Shown here piece after piece: positions 31,788 to 41,511 of a DNA stretch of 64,000 bases. The DNA comes from JACVRW01 sp034664125 (GTDB lineage: Bacteria; Actinomycetota; Thermoleophilia; Solirubrobacterales; Thermoleophilaceae). The stretch spans positions 62,001-126,000 of the forward strand of contig JAXDIG010000023.1 of the NCBI GenBank assembly GCA_034664125.1. The letters are read 5' to 3'. Position 1 is the stretch's first letter, and the number at the start of each line of letters is the position of its first letter. The notes below the pieces were generated by a model. It was given only the letters and a program-made list of their open reading frames with translations, did not search any database and was not told the DNA's origin. Both the position numbers and the translations under genes were made by a program.

Positions 31788-34697
31788 GTGCCCCTCACCC
31801 TCGTAACAGGCCCCGCCAACGCCGCCAAGGCCGGCGAGGTCCTGGGCGGCCTGCGCACCCGGCTCGAAGACGAGCCGATCCTCGTCGTCCCGGCGTTTGC
31901 CGACGTCGAGCACGCCCAGCGCGACCTCGCGGAGCGCGGCGCCGTGTTCGGCGTCAGCGTGCTGCGCTTCGATCGCCTGTTCCGCGAGATCGCCCGCCGC
32001 GCCGGCCACGCGGAGCGGGTGGCCTCCGACGTGCAGCGCGAGCTGATCGTCGAGGAGGCGGTGCGCCGCGCCCGCCTGGACCTGCTCGCGGAGTCGGCCG
32101 CCCAGCCCGGCTTCGTGCGCGCCGCGGCGCGCTTCGTGGCCGAGCTCGGGCGCTCGATGGTCGAGCCGGCCCGCTTCACGGTGGCGCTGAGGGCGTGGGC
32201 CGGCGACGGGCCGCGCGGCCGCTACGCGGAGGAGGTGGCAGCGATCTACCGCGGCTACCGCGATGGGCTCGCGGCCGCCGGGCTGGCCGACGCGGAGCTG
32301 TTCGCCTGGCGCGCGCTGGACGCGCTGCGCCGCGAGCCCGCCCGCTGGGGCGGCACGCCGGTGTTCGTGTACGGCTTCGACGACTTCGACGCGCTCCAGC
32401 TGGACGCACTCGACACGCTGGCCGGCCGCTGCGAGGCGGACGTGGTGGCCTCGCTGCCCTACGAGCCCGGCCGCGCCGCGTTCAAGGCCGTGGCGAGCGC
32501 CCAGCAGGAGCTGCTGGCGCGCGGCGCCCGCGAGCACGCTCTGCCCGCGCTCGACGACCACTACGCGCCGGAGTCGCGCACCGCCCTGCACCACGTCGAG
32601 CGCAGCCTGTTCGAGGACGGCGCCGCTCCCGCCGACGCGGGCAACGCCGTCAGCTTCCACTCGGCGGGCGGTCAGCGCGCCGAGATCGAGCTGACCGGCG
32701 CTCGCGTGCTCGACCTGCTGCGCGCCGGCGTCGAGCCGGGCGACATCGCGGTGGTGCTGCGCAAGCCGGCCGGCTACGCGTCGCTGCTCGAGCAAGTCTT
32801 CGGCGCCTACGAGATCCCCTTCTCGATCGACCGCTCCGTGCCGCTCGGGCACACCGGCCTCGGGCGCGGCCTGCTGGCGCTGGTGCGCTGCGCCACGATG
32901 CCGGATGCCACGGCCGCCGACCTGCTCGCGTACCTGCGCACGCCGGGGCTGCTGCGCCAGCCGGGGCTGGCCGACCGCCTGGAGGCGGGCGTGCGGCGCG
33001 AGGGAGCCCACGCCGCGGCTGAGGCGCGGGCGCTCTGGGAGCGCGAGCGCTGGAAGCTCGACGACCTCGACCGGCTGCGCGACGCCGGCGGCGGGGCCGC
33101 CTTCCTCGCGGAGCTGGAGCGCCAGCTGGGGCGGCTGTTCGCCGCCCCCTACGAGCGCCGCGCGGCGGTACTGCGCGGCCCCGAGCTGGACGACCCGCGC
33201 GTGTACGTGGCGGCGCGCGAGGCGCTGGCGGAGCTGCGCGCCGTCGCGGAGGCCGATCCGCGCCTGCGCCTGAGCCCCGACCGCGTGCTCGCGGCGCTGC
33301 GCGAGCTGAACGTGCGCTTGGGCGAGCCGCCCCAGCCCGACCGCGTCCAGGTGGCCAGGCCGGAGGACATCCGGGCACGCCGGTTCGAGGCCGTGTTCGT
33401 GTGCGGCCTGCAGGAGGGCGAGTTCCCGAAGGGCACGTCTCCCGAGCCGTTCCTGCCAGACGAGGACCGGCGCGCGATCGCGCAGGCGAGCGGCCTGCGG
33501 CTGCCGATCCGCGAGGACCGGCTCGACCGGGAGCGCTACCTCTTCTACGTCTGCTGCTCGCGCGCCGAGCGGCTGCTCGTGCTGTCGTCGCGGTCGAGCG
33601 ACGAGGAGGGCAACCCACAGCCGCAGTCGTTCTTCGTGGAGGACGTGCGCGACCTGCTGCTGCCGGGCGCGGAGGAGTCCAAGCGCTCGCTCTCCGACGT
33701 CACCTGGCGCGCGGAGGACGCCCCGACCGCCGGGGAGCTGGAGCGGTCGCTGGCGGCGTCGGGCCCGCGCCGCGTGGAGGCGACGGCCGGCGTGCTCAGC
33801 GCGGCCCCGCTGCTGGAGCAGCTCGGCGCGCGCGAGACTGTCTCCGCCGGCGCCCTGGAGAACTTCGCCGACTGCCCGGTCAAGTGGCTGGTCAAGAACG
33901 TGCTCCAGCCCAAGGAGCTGGTGCCGGATCCCGAGCAGATGGTGCGCGGGCGCTACGCCCACTCCGTGCTGCAGCGGGTGTTCGAGCGGCTGCGCGAGGA
34001 AACCGGCGACCGCGGCGTGACGCCGGCCAACCTCACGCGCTCGAAGCAGCTCCTGCTGGAGGAGATGACCGCCCAGCGCTCGCAGTTCCAGCTCTCGCCC
34101 AAGCAAACGCGCGTGCGCGCCGCCGCCCGCCGCCTGGAGTTCGACCTGATGAGCTTCCTCGAGCGCGAGTCCACCCGCGACGGCAGCTTCGAGCCCGAGC
34201 ACCTGGAGCTTGCCTTCGGCTACGGCGAGTACGGCGCGCCGGTCGAGATCGCGCCGGGGCTGCGGGTGGGCGGCCGCATCGACCGCGTGGACACGAGCGA
34301 CGGCATGGCGCTCGTGATCGACTACAAGAGCGGCAAGAGCGTCGATTCGTACAAGGTCACCTCCTGGGAGCGCGAGAACCGCTTCCAGGCCGCGCTCTAC
34401 ATGCTGGTCGTCGAGCAGCTGCTCGGCCTGCGCGCCGCGGGCGGCGTATACCTGCCGCTGGGGAGCTCCAAGCCGCCGCGCGGCATGGTCGCCGACGACG
34501 TGGACGAGCTCGGCTCCGGCTTCACGAGCACCGACGTGCTGCCGCCCGAGGAGTTCCGCGAGAAGCTGGACTGGGCGCTCGAGCAGGTGCGCGCCACCGA
34601 CGGCCGCATGCGCCGCGGCGAGCTGGGCTGCAACCCCGACCAGTGCTCGTGGGAGGGCGGCTGCTCGTACCCCTCGATCTGCAGGTGCGAGGCGTGA
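31788..34697 (+). CDS. AddB/AdnA-type helicase-nuclease subunit with degenerate ATP site
   Basis: A 969-residue protein of the AddB/RecB-exonuclease type for double-strand-break end processing. The N-terminal P-loop position reads GPANAAKAG (8-16) and lacks the GK[ST] core, so this motor is probably inactive, as in AddB relatives. The C-terminal nuclease is intact: Asp832 in GGRIDRVD and Asp845-Tyr846-Lys847 in VIDYKSGK. Cysteines in NFADCPVKW and the C-terminal CNPDQCSWEGGCSYPS cluster match the Fe-S staple of AddB nucleases. The GTG start follows the zinc-protein gene by 13 bp, and the stop overlaps the partner gene start (GTGA). Confidence 0.88.
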   Translation: MPLTLVTGPANAAKAGEVLGGLRTRLEDEPILVVPAFADVEHAQRDLAERGAVFGVSVLRFDRLFREIARRAGHAERVASDVQRELIVEEAVRRARLDLLAESAAQPGFVRAAARFVAELGRSMVEPARFTVALRAWAGDGPRGRYAEEVAAIYRGYRDGLAAAGLADAELFAWRALDALRREPARWGGTPVFVYGFDDFDALQLDALDTLAGRCEADVVASLPYEPGRAAFKAVASAQQELLARGAREHALPALDDHYAPESRTALHHVERSLFEDGAAPADAGNAVSFHSAGGQRAEIELTGARVLDLLRAGVEPGDIAVVLRKPAGYASLLEQVFGAYEIPFSIDRSVPLGHTGLGRGLLALVRCATMPDATAADLLAYLRTPGLLRQPGLADRLEAGVRREGAHAAAEARALWERERWKLDDLDRLRDAGGGAAFLAELERQLGRLFAAPYERRAAVLRGPELDDPRVYVAAREALAELRAVAEADPRLRLSPDRVLAALRELNVRLGEPPQPDRVQVARPEDIRARRFEAVFVCGLQEGEFPKGTSPEPFLPDEDRRAIAQASGLRLPIREDRLDRERYLFYVCCSRAERLLVLSSRSSDEEGNPQPQSFFVEDVRDLLLPGAEESKRSLSDVTWRAEDAPTAGELERSLAASGPRRVEATAGVLSAAPLLEQLGARETVSAGALENFADCPVKWLVKNVLQPKELVPDPEQMVRGRYAHSVLQRVFERLREETGDRGVTPANLTRSKQLLLEEMTAQRSQFQLSPKQTRVRAAARRLEFDLMSFLERESTRDGSFEPEHLELAFGYGEYGAPVEIAPGLRVGGRIDRVDTSDGMALVIDYKSGKSVDSYKVTSWERENRFQAALYMLVVEQLLGLRAAGGVYLPLGSSKPPRGMVADDVDELGSGFTSTDVLPPEEFREKLDWALEQVRATDGRMRRGELGCNPDQCSWEGGCSYPSICRCEA

Positions 34698-37600
34698 GCG
34701 GCGACCGGCTCACGCCGGAGCAGGAGCGGGCCGTGGCCAGGCGCGACTGCTCGCTCACGGTGCGCGCCGGGGCCGGCACCGGCAAGACGACGGTCCTGGT
34801 GGAGCGCTTCGTCCGTGCGGTCATGGAGGACGAGGTGGCGGTGGAGGCGATCCTGGCGATCACGTTCACCGACAAGGCTGCCGCCGAGATGAGGGCGCGC
34901 GTGCGCTCGCGCTTCCTCGAGCTGGGCCGGCGCGCCGACGCTCGCGCCGCCGAGGGCGCCTGGATCTCGACGATCCACGGCTTCTGCTCGCGCGTGCTGC
35001 GGGCGCATGCCCTCACGGCCGGCATCGACCCGGACTTCCGCGTGCTCGACGAGTTGGAGGCGGAGCGCATCGCCACCGACGCCTTCGACCAGGCGCTGGA
35101 GAGCTTCCTCGGCGAGGGGGATGATCCCGTCGGGCTCGAGATGGTCGCCGCCTACACCGCCGACGGGCTGCGCGACATGGTGCGCACCGCCCACTCGCGC
35201 CTGCGCAGCCGCGGGCAGCGCCGCCCGGCCCTCGAGGAGGCGCAGCCTCCGCCCGTCGCCGGACAGCGGGCGCGCCTGCAGGCGGCCGTCACCGCCGCCC
35301 TGCGCGAGCTCGGGGCGCCCGGGGGCGGCAAGGCCGTCGGCAGGGCCCTGGGCCGCCTCGAGCGGTGCGCGGCCATGCTGGAGCGCGTCCCGCACAGCGA
35401 GCTGGCGGCCCCGCGCGACCTCGAGGACCTGTTGTTCGGCGGCAACGCCAAGGCGCTCTGCACGGACGTCTGCGACGAGTACCGCGAGGCGCTCGGCGCG
35501 TACACCGCCCTCTGCACCGCGCAGCGCGAGTTCCGCGACCATTCGCTGCTGCGCGTGCTGCTCGACCTGTACGGCGAGCGCTACGAGCAGGGCAAGCGCG
35601 CCCGCTCGGCACTGGACTTCGAGGACCTCGAGCTGCTGGGGCGGGACCTGCTGGCGGGCGACGAGGGGCTGCGCCGGCAGTACGCGGAGCGCTTCGAGCA
35701 CGTGCTCGTGGACGAGTTCCAGGACACCAACCCGCTCCAGAACGAGCTGCTCGAGCTGCTGGAGCGCGACAACCTGTTCCGCGTCGGGGACGAGAACCAG
35801 TCGATCTACGGCTTCCGCCACGCGGACGTCGAGGTGTTCCGCGGCCACTGGGCGCGGGCAGGCGAGGAGGGCCGCGCGGAGAGCATCGCCGTGAACTTCC
35901 GCAGCCACGGCGAGCTGCTCGAGGCGATCGACCGCTGCTTCACGAGCGTCTGGGACGGCTTCGAGCCGCTGCGCGAGGCGCCGGGGGCCCGGCAGGGCGC
36001 CGCGCGCGCCGGGCCGCGCGTGGAGCTGCTGGTGGTCGACAAGGACAGGGCCAAGGGCCGCTGGGACGGGGCGCTTGGCACCGACGACCCGTTCGGCGCA
36101 GCGATGCACGGGCTTCCGGCGTGGCGGGCGGCCGAGGCGCGCCTGCTGGCCAAGCGGGTCGAGCAGCTGCGGCGCGAGGGGGGCTGGGAGTGGCGCGACA
36201 TCGTGCTGCTGTTCCGCGCCACGACCAGCATGGGCTTCTACGAGCGCGCGCTCGAGGAGCGCGGCATCCCGACGCACGTGGTGGGCGGCCGCGGCTACTG
36301 GGCCCAGCAGCAGGTGGCCGACCTGCGCCACTGGCTGGCGGCGCTCGCCAACCCGCTCGACGAGCTGGCCGTCTACAGCGTGCTGGCCTCGCCGCTGGGG
36401 GGCTTGTCGCTCGACGCGGTCGCGCTGATCGGGCTCGAGGCCAAGCGCGCCAGGCGCGACCCGTGGTGGGTGCTGCGCGAGTCGGGTGACGTGGCCGAGC
36501 TGTTGCCGGCCGCCGACCGCCGGCGGGCGGCCGCGTTCGTCGAGCTGTTCGAGGCCGAGCGGCGCGCGGCGCCCCAGGTGTCGCTGGAGACGCTGATCGA
36601 CCGGGCGGTGACGCGGACGGGCTACGACCGCCACGTGCTGGGCCTGCCGGCCGGCACGCGCCGCATGGCCAACGTCCGCAAGCTGATGCGGATGGCGCGC
36701 GAGTACGAGGCCGACGAGGGCCGCGACCTGCGCGGCTTCATCGACACCCTCGCCGAGCGCGACGTTGTGCAGCCGCGCGAGGGCGAGGCGCCGCTGGAGG
36801 CCGAGGCGCTGGACGCCGTCCGGCTGATGACCGTGCACCGCGCGAAGGGGCTCGAGTTCCCGGTCGTGTGCGTGGCCGATCTCGGCAAGGAGGGGCGCGA
36901 GGACGACGCGCGGCTGCGCATCTCCGAGGAGGGCCTGGCCGGCCTGCGACTCGCCTCGCTGGGCGGGGGAGCGATCGACAGCGCGCGGCTGGCGGAGATG
37001 AAGAAGCGCGACAGGGAGGTGGGGGAGCAGGAGGAGAAGCGCGTCTTCTACGTGGCCGTCACCCGTGCCAAGGAGCAGCTCGTGCTGAGCGGGGCGACCG
37101 ACCTGGAGGAGCCCAAGGAGCCCGAGGACATGAAGGAGCCGATGCGCTGGCTGCTGCGCGGCTTTGCCGGCCCGCACGTGCGCGTGACCGAGCTGAGGCC
37201 CGGCGGCGTGGACGAGCTGCTGCCCGCGGCCGACCGGATCCCCGCGCCGGCCGAGCCCGAGCCGGTCGGCGGCAACGCCCAGCCGGAGCTGGGGCTGGGC
37301 ACGCTGCCCGCTCCCCGGGCGCTGCCGGTCAGCCGGCTCTCCTACAGCGGCCTCGAGGCCTACCGGCGCTGCTCCTACCGCTTCTACCTCGAGAAGGCGC
37401 TGCGCCTCCCGGGCGTCGATTTCCCGTTCGCGCCGGGCGCGTTGCCGGAGGCCGGGCTCGGTGCGCTCCTGCGCGGCACGCTCGTGCACGAGTTGCTCGA
37501 GCGGCTCGACTTCGGGCGGCCGCTGGTGCCGGACGAGGCCGAGGTCGCCGCGCTTGTCGAGGGGCACCACGCCACGGTGCGGCCGGAGGAGGTGGCCGAC

Positions 37601-38128
37601 CTGCGCGACATGGTCGAGCGCTTCGTCGCGTCGGAGCTGCGGGAGCGCATCGGGCGTGCCGCCCGCGTTCGGGCCGAGCTGCCCTTCGCGTTCACGCTGG
37701 CGCCGCCCGGAGCGGGTGGGCGCAGCCTGCTGGTCAACGGAGTCGTCGACGTCCACGCCACCGAAGCGGATGGGCTGCTCGTGGTCGACTACAAGAGCGA
37801 CGCCCTGGACGGGCGCGACCCCGTGGAGCTGACCGCGACGTCGTACTCGACCCAGCGGCTCGTGTACGCGCTCGCGGGGCTGCGCGGCGGCGCCGAGCGG
37901 GTCGAGGTGGTCCACTGCTTCCTCGAGCGCCCCGAGCAGCTGGCGGTCGCGACTTACACGGCGGCCGAGGCCGACCGGCTCGAGGCCGAGCTGCTTGAGC
38001 TCGCGGCCGGCGTGGTCGACGGTCGCTTCGAGCCGAGCGCCACGCCGCACCTGGATCTGTGCGGCGATTGCCCGGGTCGCGCCGCGTTCTGCTCCTGGGA
38101 CGAGCAACACACCCTGCAACTGGGCTGA
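34694..38128 (+). CDS. UvrD-family helicase-nuclease, AddA/AdnB-type subunit
   Basis: An 1144-residue SF1 helicase fused to a RecB-type nuclease. Walker A AGAGTGKTT (25-33), motif Ia TFTDKAAAEMRARV, STIHGFCSRVL, motif II VDEFQDTNP (Asp340-Glu341), GDENQSIYGFRHAD, motif V MTVHRAKGLEFPVV and motif VI YVAVTRAKEQL are all present. The nuclease near the C-terminus has VVDYKSD (Asp1032-Lys1034), and a final CGDCPGRAAFC may be metal-binding. With the upstream subunit it should resect DNA ends for RecA. Start GTG 34694 overlaps the previous stop by 3 bases. Confidence 0.92.
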   Translation: MSGDRLTPEQERAVARRDCSLTVRAGAGTGKTTVLVERFVRAVMEDEVAVEAILAITFTDKAAAEMRARVRSRFLELGRRADARAAEGAWISTIHGFCSRVLRAHALTAGIDPDFRVLDELEAERIATDAFDQALESFLGEGDDPVGLEMVAAYTADGLRDMVRTAHSRLRSRGQRRPALEEAQPPPVAGQRARLQAAVTAALRELGAPGGGKAVGRALGRLERCAAMLERVPHSELAAPRDLEDLLFGGNAKALCTDVCDEYREALGAYTALCTAQREFRDHSLLRVLLDLYGERYEQGKRARSALDFEDLELLGRDLLAGDEGLRRQYAERFEHVLVDEFQDTNPLQNELLELLERDNLFRVGDENQSIYGFRHADVEVFRGHWARAGEEGRAESIAVNFRSHGELLEAIDRCFTSVWDGFEPLREAPGARQGAARAGPRVELLVVDKDRAKGRWDGALGTDDPFGAAMHGLPAWRAAEARLLAKRVEQLRREGGWEWRDIVLLFRATTSMGFYERALEERGIPTHVVGGRGYWAQQQVADLRHWLAALANPLDELAVYSVLASPLGGLSLDAVALIGLEAKRARRDPWWVLRESGDVAELLPAADRRRAAAFVELFEAERRAAPQVSLETLIDRAVTRTGYDRHVLGLPAGTRRMANVRKLMRMAREYEADEGRDLRGFIDTLAERDVVQPREGEAPLEAEALDAVRLMTVHRAKGLEFPVVCVADLGKEGREDDARLRISEEGLAGLRLASLGGGAIDSARLAEMKKRDREVGEQEEKRVFYVAVTRAKEQLVLSGATDLEEPKEPEDMKEPMRWLLRGFAGPHVRVTELRPGGVDELLPAADRIPAPAEPEPVGGNAQPELGLGTLPAPRALPVSRLSYSGLEAYRRCSYRFYLEKALRLPGVDFPFAPGALPEAGLGALLRGTLVHELLERLDFGRPLVPDEAEVAALVEGHHATVRPEEVADLRDMVERFVASELRERIGRAARVRAELPFAFTLAPPGAGGRSLLVNGVVDVHATEADGLLVVDYKSDALDGRDPVELTATSYSTQRLVYALAGLRGGAERVEVVHCFLERPEQLAVATYTAAEADRLEAELLELAAGVVDGRFEPSATPHLDLCGDCPGRAAFCSWDEQHTLQLG

Positions 38129-38202
38129 TTCCCTCTTTCCGTCAGGTCCCGCACCTACTCTGCGGCTGACCGTTGTGCGAAACCGGAGGAGAGCGAGGGC
38201 AG

Positions 38203-38658
38203 ATGCCTCTCTGCTTCATCGAGCCACAGGAAGCGATCAGGGTCGTCGCCGAGAGCGTCGGCCGCGAAGCACGCCGCCAGCTGCTTGGCGAGGTGGTGCG
38301 CGCGTGGGTCGACGAGATCCCCGACGACGAGCTGCTGGTGCACTACGCGAAGGCCGTCGAGGAGCTCGACGACGACGACCTGTCGATTCTCGCTGCCTGG
38401 CACGCCTCCCTCGAGGTCGGCCAGCCGATCGCCAACAAGGAGTTCCTGCTCGGCGCGTTCACCGGACTGGGCGAGCACCGCCGTGAGGCGCTCCGGATCG
38501 CCGCCGGGTTCAAGGGTGAGGACGCCTTCGAGGCCGGCGTCAGCGAGGAGCAGGCGCTCGACACGGTCCTGCCCTGGCTCTCACCGGCACGGCTGCGGCA
38601 GCTCGCCGCCGAGGCGGTGGAGCTGTATTGCTGGGACAGGTTGGGGTCGGACAACTAG
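38203..38658 (+). CDS. Small acidic helical protein of unknown function
   Basis: A 151-residue, mostly helical, acidic protein (for example VDEIPDDELLVHYAKAVEEL). No domain recognised. The ATG at 38203 has a purine-rich GAGGGC stretch just upstream; an earlier in-frame GTG at 38173 is less attractive. It follows the helicase-nuclease operon by 74 bp and overlaps the SNase-like gene by 31 bp. Confidence 0.6.
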   Translation: MPLCFIEPQEAIRVVAESVGREARRQLLGEVVRAWVDEIPDDELLVHYAKAVEELDDDDLSILAAWHASLEVGQPIANKEFLLGAFTGLGEHRREALRIAAGFKGEDAFEAGVSEEQALDTVLPWLSPARLRQLAAEAVELYCWDRLGSDN

Positions 38659-39122
38659 CGGTCGTCCTCGCGCTCACGGCCGCGGTCGGCGGCTGCGAGG
38701 CTTCTGACCCGGTCGAGCCAGGTGCGCGCGTGCCAGCACGGGTCACCAAGCACACCGATGGCGACACGCTCTGGCTGTCGGGCATCGGCAAGGTGCGCCT
38801 GATCGGGGTCGACACCCCGGAGGTCTACGGGCAGGCGGAGTGCTACGGCCGCGAGGCGTCGGCCTTCGTGAGGCGCCTGCTGCCGCTCGGCGCCCGCGTC
38901 CGCTACTCGCTCGGCACCGAAGAGCGCGACCGCTACGGGCGGGCGTTGGCGTACGTGTACACCGGCGACGGGCGCTTCCTGAACCTGCTGCTGGTCCAGC
39001 GCGGCTACGCGCAGCCGCTCACGATCCCCCCGAACGACCGCTTCGCCGGCCGCTTCGTCGCCGCGGCCCGCCGGGCGCGCGCCCGCCGGGTGGGTCTGTG
39101 GGCGCCCGGGGCCTGCGTATAG
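38628..39122 (+). CDS. Secreted staphylococcal-nuclease-like protein
   Basis: A 164-residue SNase-family protein (OB fold). The core THTDGDTLWL-type segment (VTKHTDGDTLWL) and VRLIGVDTPE match the calcium/active-site strands; the YGREAS glutamate and the arginine in ERDRYGRALAYVY complete the catalytic set. An N-terminal hydrophobic stretch ending VGGCEAS suggests a signal peptide, possibly a weak lipobox. TTG 38628 is the only in-frame start ahead of this stretch, and it overlaps the preceding gene by 31 bp. Likely role: extracytoplasmic nucleic acid degradation. Confidence 0.82.
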   Translation: MLGQVGVGQLAVVLALTAAVGGCEASDPVEPGARVPARVTKHTDGDTLWLSGIGKVRLIGVDTPEVYGQAECYGREASAFVRRLLPLGARVRYSLGTEERDRYGRALAYVYTGDGRFLNLLLVQRGYAQPLTIPPNDRFAGRFVAAARRARARRVGLWAPGACV

Positions 39123-39123
39123 T
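39118..39123 (+). promoter_or_regulatory. -10 box of hydrolase gene (leaderless type)
   Basis: TATAGT ends 9 nt before TTG 39133 and overlaps the stop codon of the SNase-like gene. Confidence 0.45.
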
Positions 39124-39132
39124 CGCGCCAGC

Positions 39133-39909
39133 TTGCTGCGCCACGTCACAGCTCCCGACGGCGTGCGGATCGCCTGCGCGGTCGAGGGCGAGGGGACGCC
39201 GCTCGTGATGGTTCACGGCGCCGGTTCGGCGCGCTGCGCCTTCGACCTCGTCCGGCCGCATCTCGAGGCCCGGTTCGCCACCTGGACGGTCGACCGGCGG
39301 GGGCGCGGCGACTCCGGTGACGGCCACTCCTACACCATCGAGGCGGAGTTCGAGGACGTTGCCGCGGTCGTGCGCGAGGCGGGCGCCGGGGCGCTCCTGT
39401 TCGGCCACTCTTACGGCGCCCTGGTCGCGGCCGGGGCGGCCGCGCGGCTCGACGGCCTGCCGCGGCTCGCCCTCTACGAGGGGCCGATGGGCGGTGTGCT
39501 GGCGGACGAGCCCTGGACCGCGCGCTTCGAGGCGCGTGTCGAGTCCGGCGAGCGCGACCTGGCGATGCGCGACTTCATGAGCCACGTCGGCGGCTACACG
39601 GACGAGGAGATCGACGCCATGGACGGCACGCCCGCCTGGCAGGCGCGCCTGGAGGTGTCGCCCACGGTCCCGCGCGAGCTGCGCGCGGAGCGGGAGTTCA
39701 GCACCGAGGACCTGAAGCTCGGCGAGCTCCCGGCCCCGACGCTGCTGCTGATCGGCTCGCGGAGCCCGGACTGGGCGAAGCGCTCGACGGAGGCGTTCGC
39801 ATCCGCCATCCCGCAGGCCGAGGTGCGGACGCTCGAGGGTCACGGCCACGGCGCCTCCGTGAGCGGCCCCGAGCTGCTGGCGTCGGAGCTCGAGCGGTTC
39901 CTGGGCTAG
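39133..39909 (+). CDS. Alpha/beta hydrolase
   Basis: A 258-residue alpha/beta hydrolase. Oxyanion region MVHGAGSA, nucleophile elbow GHSYG (serine near residue 95), acid SRSPDW and C-terminal histidine in EGHGHGAS. No signal peptide. The substrate cannot be assigned; esterase or lipase-like. TTG start at 39133. It converges on the pilin operon with a 15-bp gap. Confidence 0.85.
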   Translation: MLRHVTAPDGVRIACAVEGEGTPLVMVHGAGSARCAFDLVRPHLEARFATWTVDRRGRGDSGDGHSYTIEAEFEDVAAVVREAGAGALLFGHSYGALVAAGAAARLDGLPRLALYEGPMGGVLADEPWTARFEARVESGERDLAMRDFMSHVGGYTDEEIDAMDGTPAWQARLEVSPTVPRELRAEREFSTEDLKLGELPAPTLLLIGSRSPDWAKRSTEAFASAIPQAEVRTLEGHGHGASVSGPELLASELERFLG

Positions 39910-39924
39910 CCGGCGGCCCGGCGC

Positions 39925-41511
39925 CTAGCGCGCCGGCACCTGCTCGTTCTGGCGCACGATCCGCCAGGCCGCCTCGGTGGGGTTGACGAAGAACGGGGGC
40001 TCGCGGTAGCGGAGCTCCTCGTTGTAGTTGTAGTCCTTGGAGTAGCCGGTACGGACCGTTCCGCCGGAGTGCGTGCCGACCGTGCCGCGGAACTTCTGCC
40101 CGATCGCGCCGGTGACCTTGAGCCTTCCGAGCGCATTGCCGCAGTACCAGTTGTCGGTCAGGAACGAGTGGTTGAGGGCCAGGATGGCGGCGTCGATGTC
40201 GATGTTGCCCGGCCCCCACCACTCGTTGTCGCAGGTCGGGTTCCCGCGCCAGTCGGTGCCCCAGTTGTCCACGGGGTGATAGACCCGGACGAAGTTGTTC
40301 GCCACCAGGCCGCCGAGGATCGCGCTCCCTCCGCGCCTGAGGTCATCCTTGATGATGATGTCGTTGTCCGCCCCGATGGTCAGGTCGCTGTTGTACGTGC
40401 CGGACACGTAGACGTTGCCGCAGCCGGGTGATGCGGCGTAGGTCTGCTGGCGCATGTAGCCGACCAGGCAACTCGTGTTCCTCGCGTAGATCACGCCGTT
40501 GGCCGGCAGCGGCATGGTGGCGGTGCCGCTCGATGTCGTCACGGTCATGTTCGAGCCGTTGAGGACGATGGTCGTCTCGCCGTCGAAGGTGTAGTCCGGA
40601 TCGGCGGCGGCGGCCAGCTCGGCATTCGACTGCGGCATCGGCAGCTGCCCCGCCGGCCAGTCGATCGTCCCGTTGAACGTCGGGCTGCCGCTCCCGCAGC
40701 CAACCCATCCGGGGTCGTCGCCGTTCAGCTCGATCACGTCGTTGGCGTCGCGGCCGAAGACGGGGGAGCCGCAGGTGGACAGGCTGTCGTTCGTCTTCAG
40801 CGGACCGTCGATGCTGTCGCCGGTGATGAAGTCCTGGTCCGCGCAGCTGGAGTTGCGCTGAGCGCGGTATGCCACGCAGTTGGCGGCGGCCCAGGCGGGG
40901 GTGAAGGACCCACCTGAGTCATAGGCATTCGGGTCCTGGGTCTCGTAGTCGGTGAACCACAGGAAGTCGATGAACGACTTGCGGCGCAACGTCGCGACGA
41001 TGCTGCGCTTGTACGGCTTGTCGGTTGTGCTCGTGGGCGTGCGCACCCGGCCGGTGGCGCGGATGCGGAACGTCCCGGTCGTGGCGTCGACCATGGTCGT
41101 GGCCTGGTTGGGGACGCACTGCTCCGTGCCCGGGGCCGTTGTCTGGACGGCCAGCAGCTCGATCGCGTACTCCGCCTTGTAGCCGGGGATCTTCTGCCAG
41201 ATGCGCGGGTCGGCACCCGTGCCGCTCCACTGGAGGTTGACCGCGTTCTGGCTCGGGTTGGGCACCTGGTCGCACTTGAGGTAGTACGAGTTGTCCTGCC
41301 CGAGCCGGTTCAGGTAGTAGTTCAGACCGGCCTCCGCGGCGGCGTAGGCCTGCTTTCCGTCCTCGTCCTTCTGCGTGAAGGCGATGTCCGGCTGCACCGC
41401 GGCGAAGCTGGCGGCCACGAGCAGCCCACCGACCATCAGCACGCCCATCAGCGTGACGGTCGTGAAGCCCTGCTGGCAGCGGTGGAAGAGACGCAGTCGG
41501 GTCAGAAGCAT
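39925..41511 (-). CDS. PilX-like minor pilin/type IV pilus assembly protein
   Basis: A 528-residue protein, last gene of a three-gene pseudopilin operon. N-terminus CQQG followed by FTTVTLMGVLMVGGLLVAA has a prepilin-type cleavage glycine (15) and hydrophobic helix, but threonine stands at +5 where most pilins have glutamate, as in PilX/GspK-like tip subunits. A heptad-like KQAYAAAEAGLNYYLNRL helix is typical of PilX N-terminal regions. The large beta-rich ectodomain (100-520) contains over ten cysteines. The ATG at 41511 overlaps the PilW-like stop by 10 bp. Confidence 0.8.
   Translation of the reverse strand: MLLTRLRLFHRCQQGFTTVTLMGVLMVGGLLVAASFAAVQPDIAFTQKDEDGKQAYAAAEAGLNYYLNRLGQDNSYYLKCDQVPNPSQNAVNLQWSGTGADPRIWQKIPGYKAEYAIELLAVQTTAPGTEQCVPNQATTMVDATTGTFRIRATGRVRTPTSTTDKPYKRSIVATLRRKSFIDFLWFTDYETQDPNAYDSGGSFTPAWAAANCVAYRAQRNSSCADQDFITGDSIDGPLKTNDSLSTCGSPVFGRDANDVIELNGDDPGWVGCGSGSPTFNGTIDWPAGQLPMPQSNAELAAAADPDYTFDGETTIVLNGSNMTVTTSSGTATMPLPANGVIYARNTSCLVGYMRQQTYAASPGCGNVYVSGTYNSDLTIGADNDIIIKDDLRRGGSAILGGLVANNFVRVYHPVDNWGTDWRGNPTCDNEWWGPGNIDIDAAILALNHSFLTDNWYCGNALGRLKVTGAIGQKFRGTVGTHSGGTVRTGYSKDYNYNEELRYREPPFFVNPTEAAWRIVRQNEQVPAR

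Noticed and set aside
31626..34202. 858-codon minus-strand frame opposite the AddB-type gene
   Set aside because: Shadow frame without motifs.
34397..38119. 1240-codon antisense frame opposite the helicase-nuclease gene
   Set aside because: Composition typical of antisense shadow; the plus strand carries all helicase motifs.
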